DNA of 34,479 nucleotides. Source: Coriobacteriaceae bacterium (lineage in GTDB: Bacteria > Actinomycetota > Coriobacteriia > Coriobacteriales > Coriobacteriaceae). Of this stretch, positions 34,098 to 34,479 are shown one piece after another; position 1 is the stretch's first letter, and each line of letters begins with the position of its first letter. The DNA lies in the NCBI GenBank assembly GCA_902363875.1, contig CABJBO010000024.1, positions 1 through 34,479 of the forward strand. The letters run 5' to 3'. The position numbers and the translations under genes are program-made. The notes beneath the pieces were generated by a model. It searched no databases and was not told where the DNA came from. It was given only the letters and a program-made list of their open reading frames with translations.

Positions 34098-34165
34098 GGG
34101 TGAACGTTTACCCTAGTGTAACGCGAACGGGGATTATAGGGTGAACGTTAACTCTATAATCCCCG
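34098..34165 (-). promoter_or_regulatory. GH105 operon control region with two operators and a 38-base palindrome
   Basis: GGGTGAACGTTTACCC (34098-34113) and GGGTGAACGTTAACTC (34139-34154) are variants of the GTGAACGTTCAC operator. The second lies inside a near-perfect 38-base palindrome (34128-34165) with 12-bp outer arms CGGGGATTATAG / CTATAATCCCCG. Those arms put a TATAAT -10 on each strand. The minus-strand TATAAT at 34134-34139 fits the GH105 operon, with one operator on each side. Confidence 0.7.
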
Positions 34166-34179
34166 TAAACGGCATCCTT

Positions 34180-34464
34180 TTAGCGGCAAACGGCGGCGAG
34201 GCCCGCGGCAATGCGATGCGCCAGGCGCTCATAGCCGGCAGGGCTGTAATGCAGACCGTCCGGCATGTAGAGCTCGCGGTGCTCCGGCAAAAACGGGCTG
34301 ATGCCGCTTTGCGCATACAGGTCAATCACCGGCACCGAGTAGCGATCGCAGACCTCCAGCATCGCTCGCACATAGGCGTCTTGTGTCAGGCCCAGATGGT
34401 TCGTCTCGTTGCTTGCCGGAATATCCTTTGGCTCTGTTAGACCAAGGTTGACATAAAAACGATG
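34180..34464 (-). CDS. C-terminal part of an SGNH/GDSL esterase, cut by the window edge
   Basis: About 94 codons are open, ending in DGLHYSPAGYERLAHRIA, the Asp-x2-His block V of SGNH hydrolases. The upstream translation (FYVNLGLTEPKDIPASNE and on) looks like the same family, but an in-frame TGA stands at 34465-34467. Blocks I to III, including the catalytic Ser, would lie outside the window. Either the gene is disrupted, there is a frameshift near 34460, or a sequence error occurs at the edge. SGNH esterases in pectin loci remove acetyl or feruloyl groups. It would be the first gene before GH105. Confidence 0.6.
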   Translation of the reverse strand, partial: HRFYVNLGLTEPKDIPASNETNHLGLTQDAYVRAMLEVCDRYSVPVIDLYAQSGISPFLPEHRELYMPDGLHYSPAGYERLAHRIAAGLAAVCR

Positions 34465-34479
34465 TCACCGCGAGGCGGT

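Overview
The window is high-GC DNA from a single bacterium, most likely a gut Coriobacteriia member close to Collinsella. This is inferred from protein style, the alpha-type glnA beside a GlnR-like regulator, and families of short palindromic repeats between genes; no rRNA gene or other marker fixes the taxon. No tRNA, rRNA, CRISPR array, insertion sequence or prophage was seen.

Positions 1-19200 are mostly housekeeping and transport genes, nearly all on the minus strand. In order they are a HAD phosphatase, an MFS transporter, a moaA / moaC-mobB pair for molybdenum cofactor, an unknown protein with a nuclease-like C-terminus, and a two-gene heterodimeric ABC exporter. Then come a plus-strand MATE transporter, a Phd/PIN toxin-antitoxin pair, ligA, an HtrA-type protease, and glnA followed by a GlnR-like regulator. 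Several of these units end in one of two repeated hairpin families (A and B), which look like portable terminators.

Positions 19300-34479 form a catabolic region for pectin-derived unsaturated uronic acids. The encoded route can be read almost complete. A cytoplasmic GH105 hydrolase (32837-34072) would release the 4,5-unsaturated uronate. An RpiB-type isomerase (dhuI-like, 27722-28363) and an SDR reductase (kduD/dhuD-like, 26646-27455) would lead to 2-keto-3-deoxygluconate (KDG). KdgK (20573-21607) and Eda (21862-22503) would give pyruvate and glyceraldehyde 3-phosphate. A LacI regulator, a GntR/FCD regulator, a YczE-type membrane protein, a TIM-barrel isomerase, an enoate-reductase-like flavoenzyme, a GltD-like partner split by an in-frame stop, and a cut-off SGNH esterase share the region.

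The most interesting signal is non-coding. The kdgK and YczE-type promoters share one architecture: TTGCAA, 15 nt, TATACT, then operator ACGAAACCGATTTCGT. Each is followed, near the predicted 5' end of the mRNA, by a perfect hairpin with compensatory stem changes and an almost invariant 22-nt loop (motif A). A second, larger structured element of about 130 nt (motif B) lies 43-50 nt upstream of the start codons of eda and of the YczE-type gene. It has four helices that covary between the copies and an invariant GCAGTGCCTCCGATAACC. Motif B has the placement and form of a riboswitch-like leader. A separate operator family with core GTGAACGTTCAC (or variants) marks the GntR, kduD/dhuD and GH105 upstream regions. 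Together these suggest a layered DNA and RNA control system for KDG metabolism.
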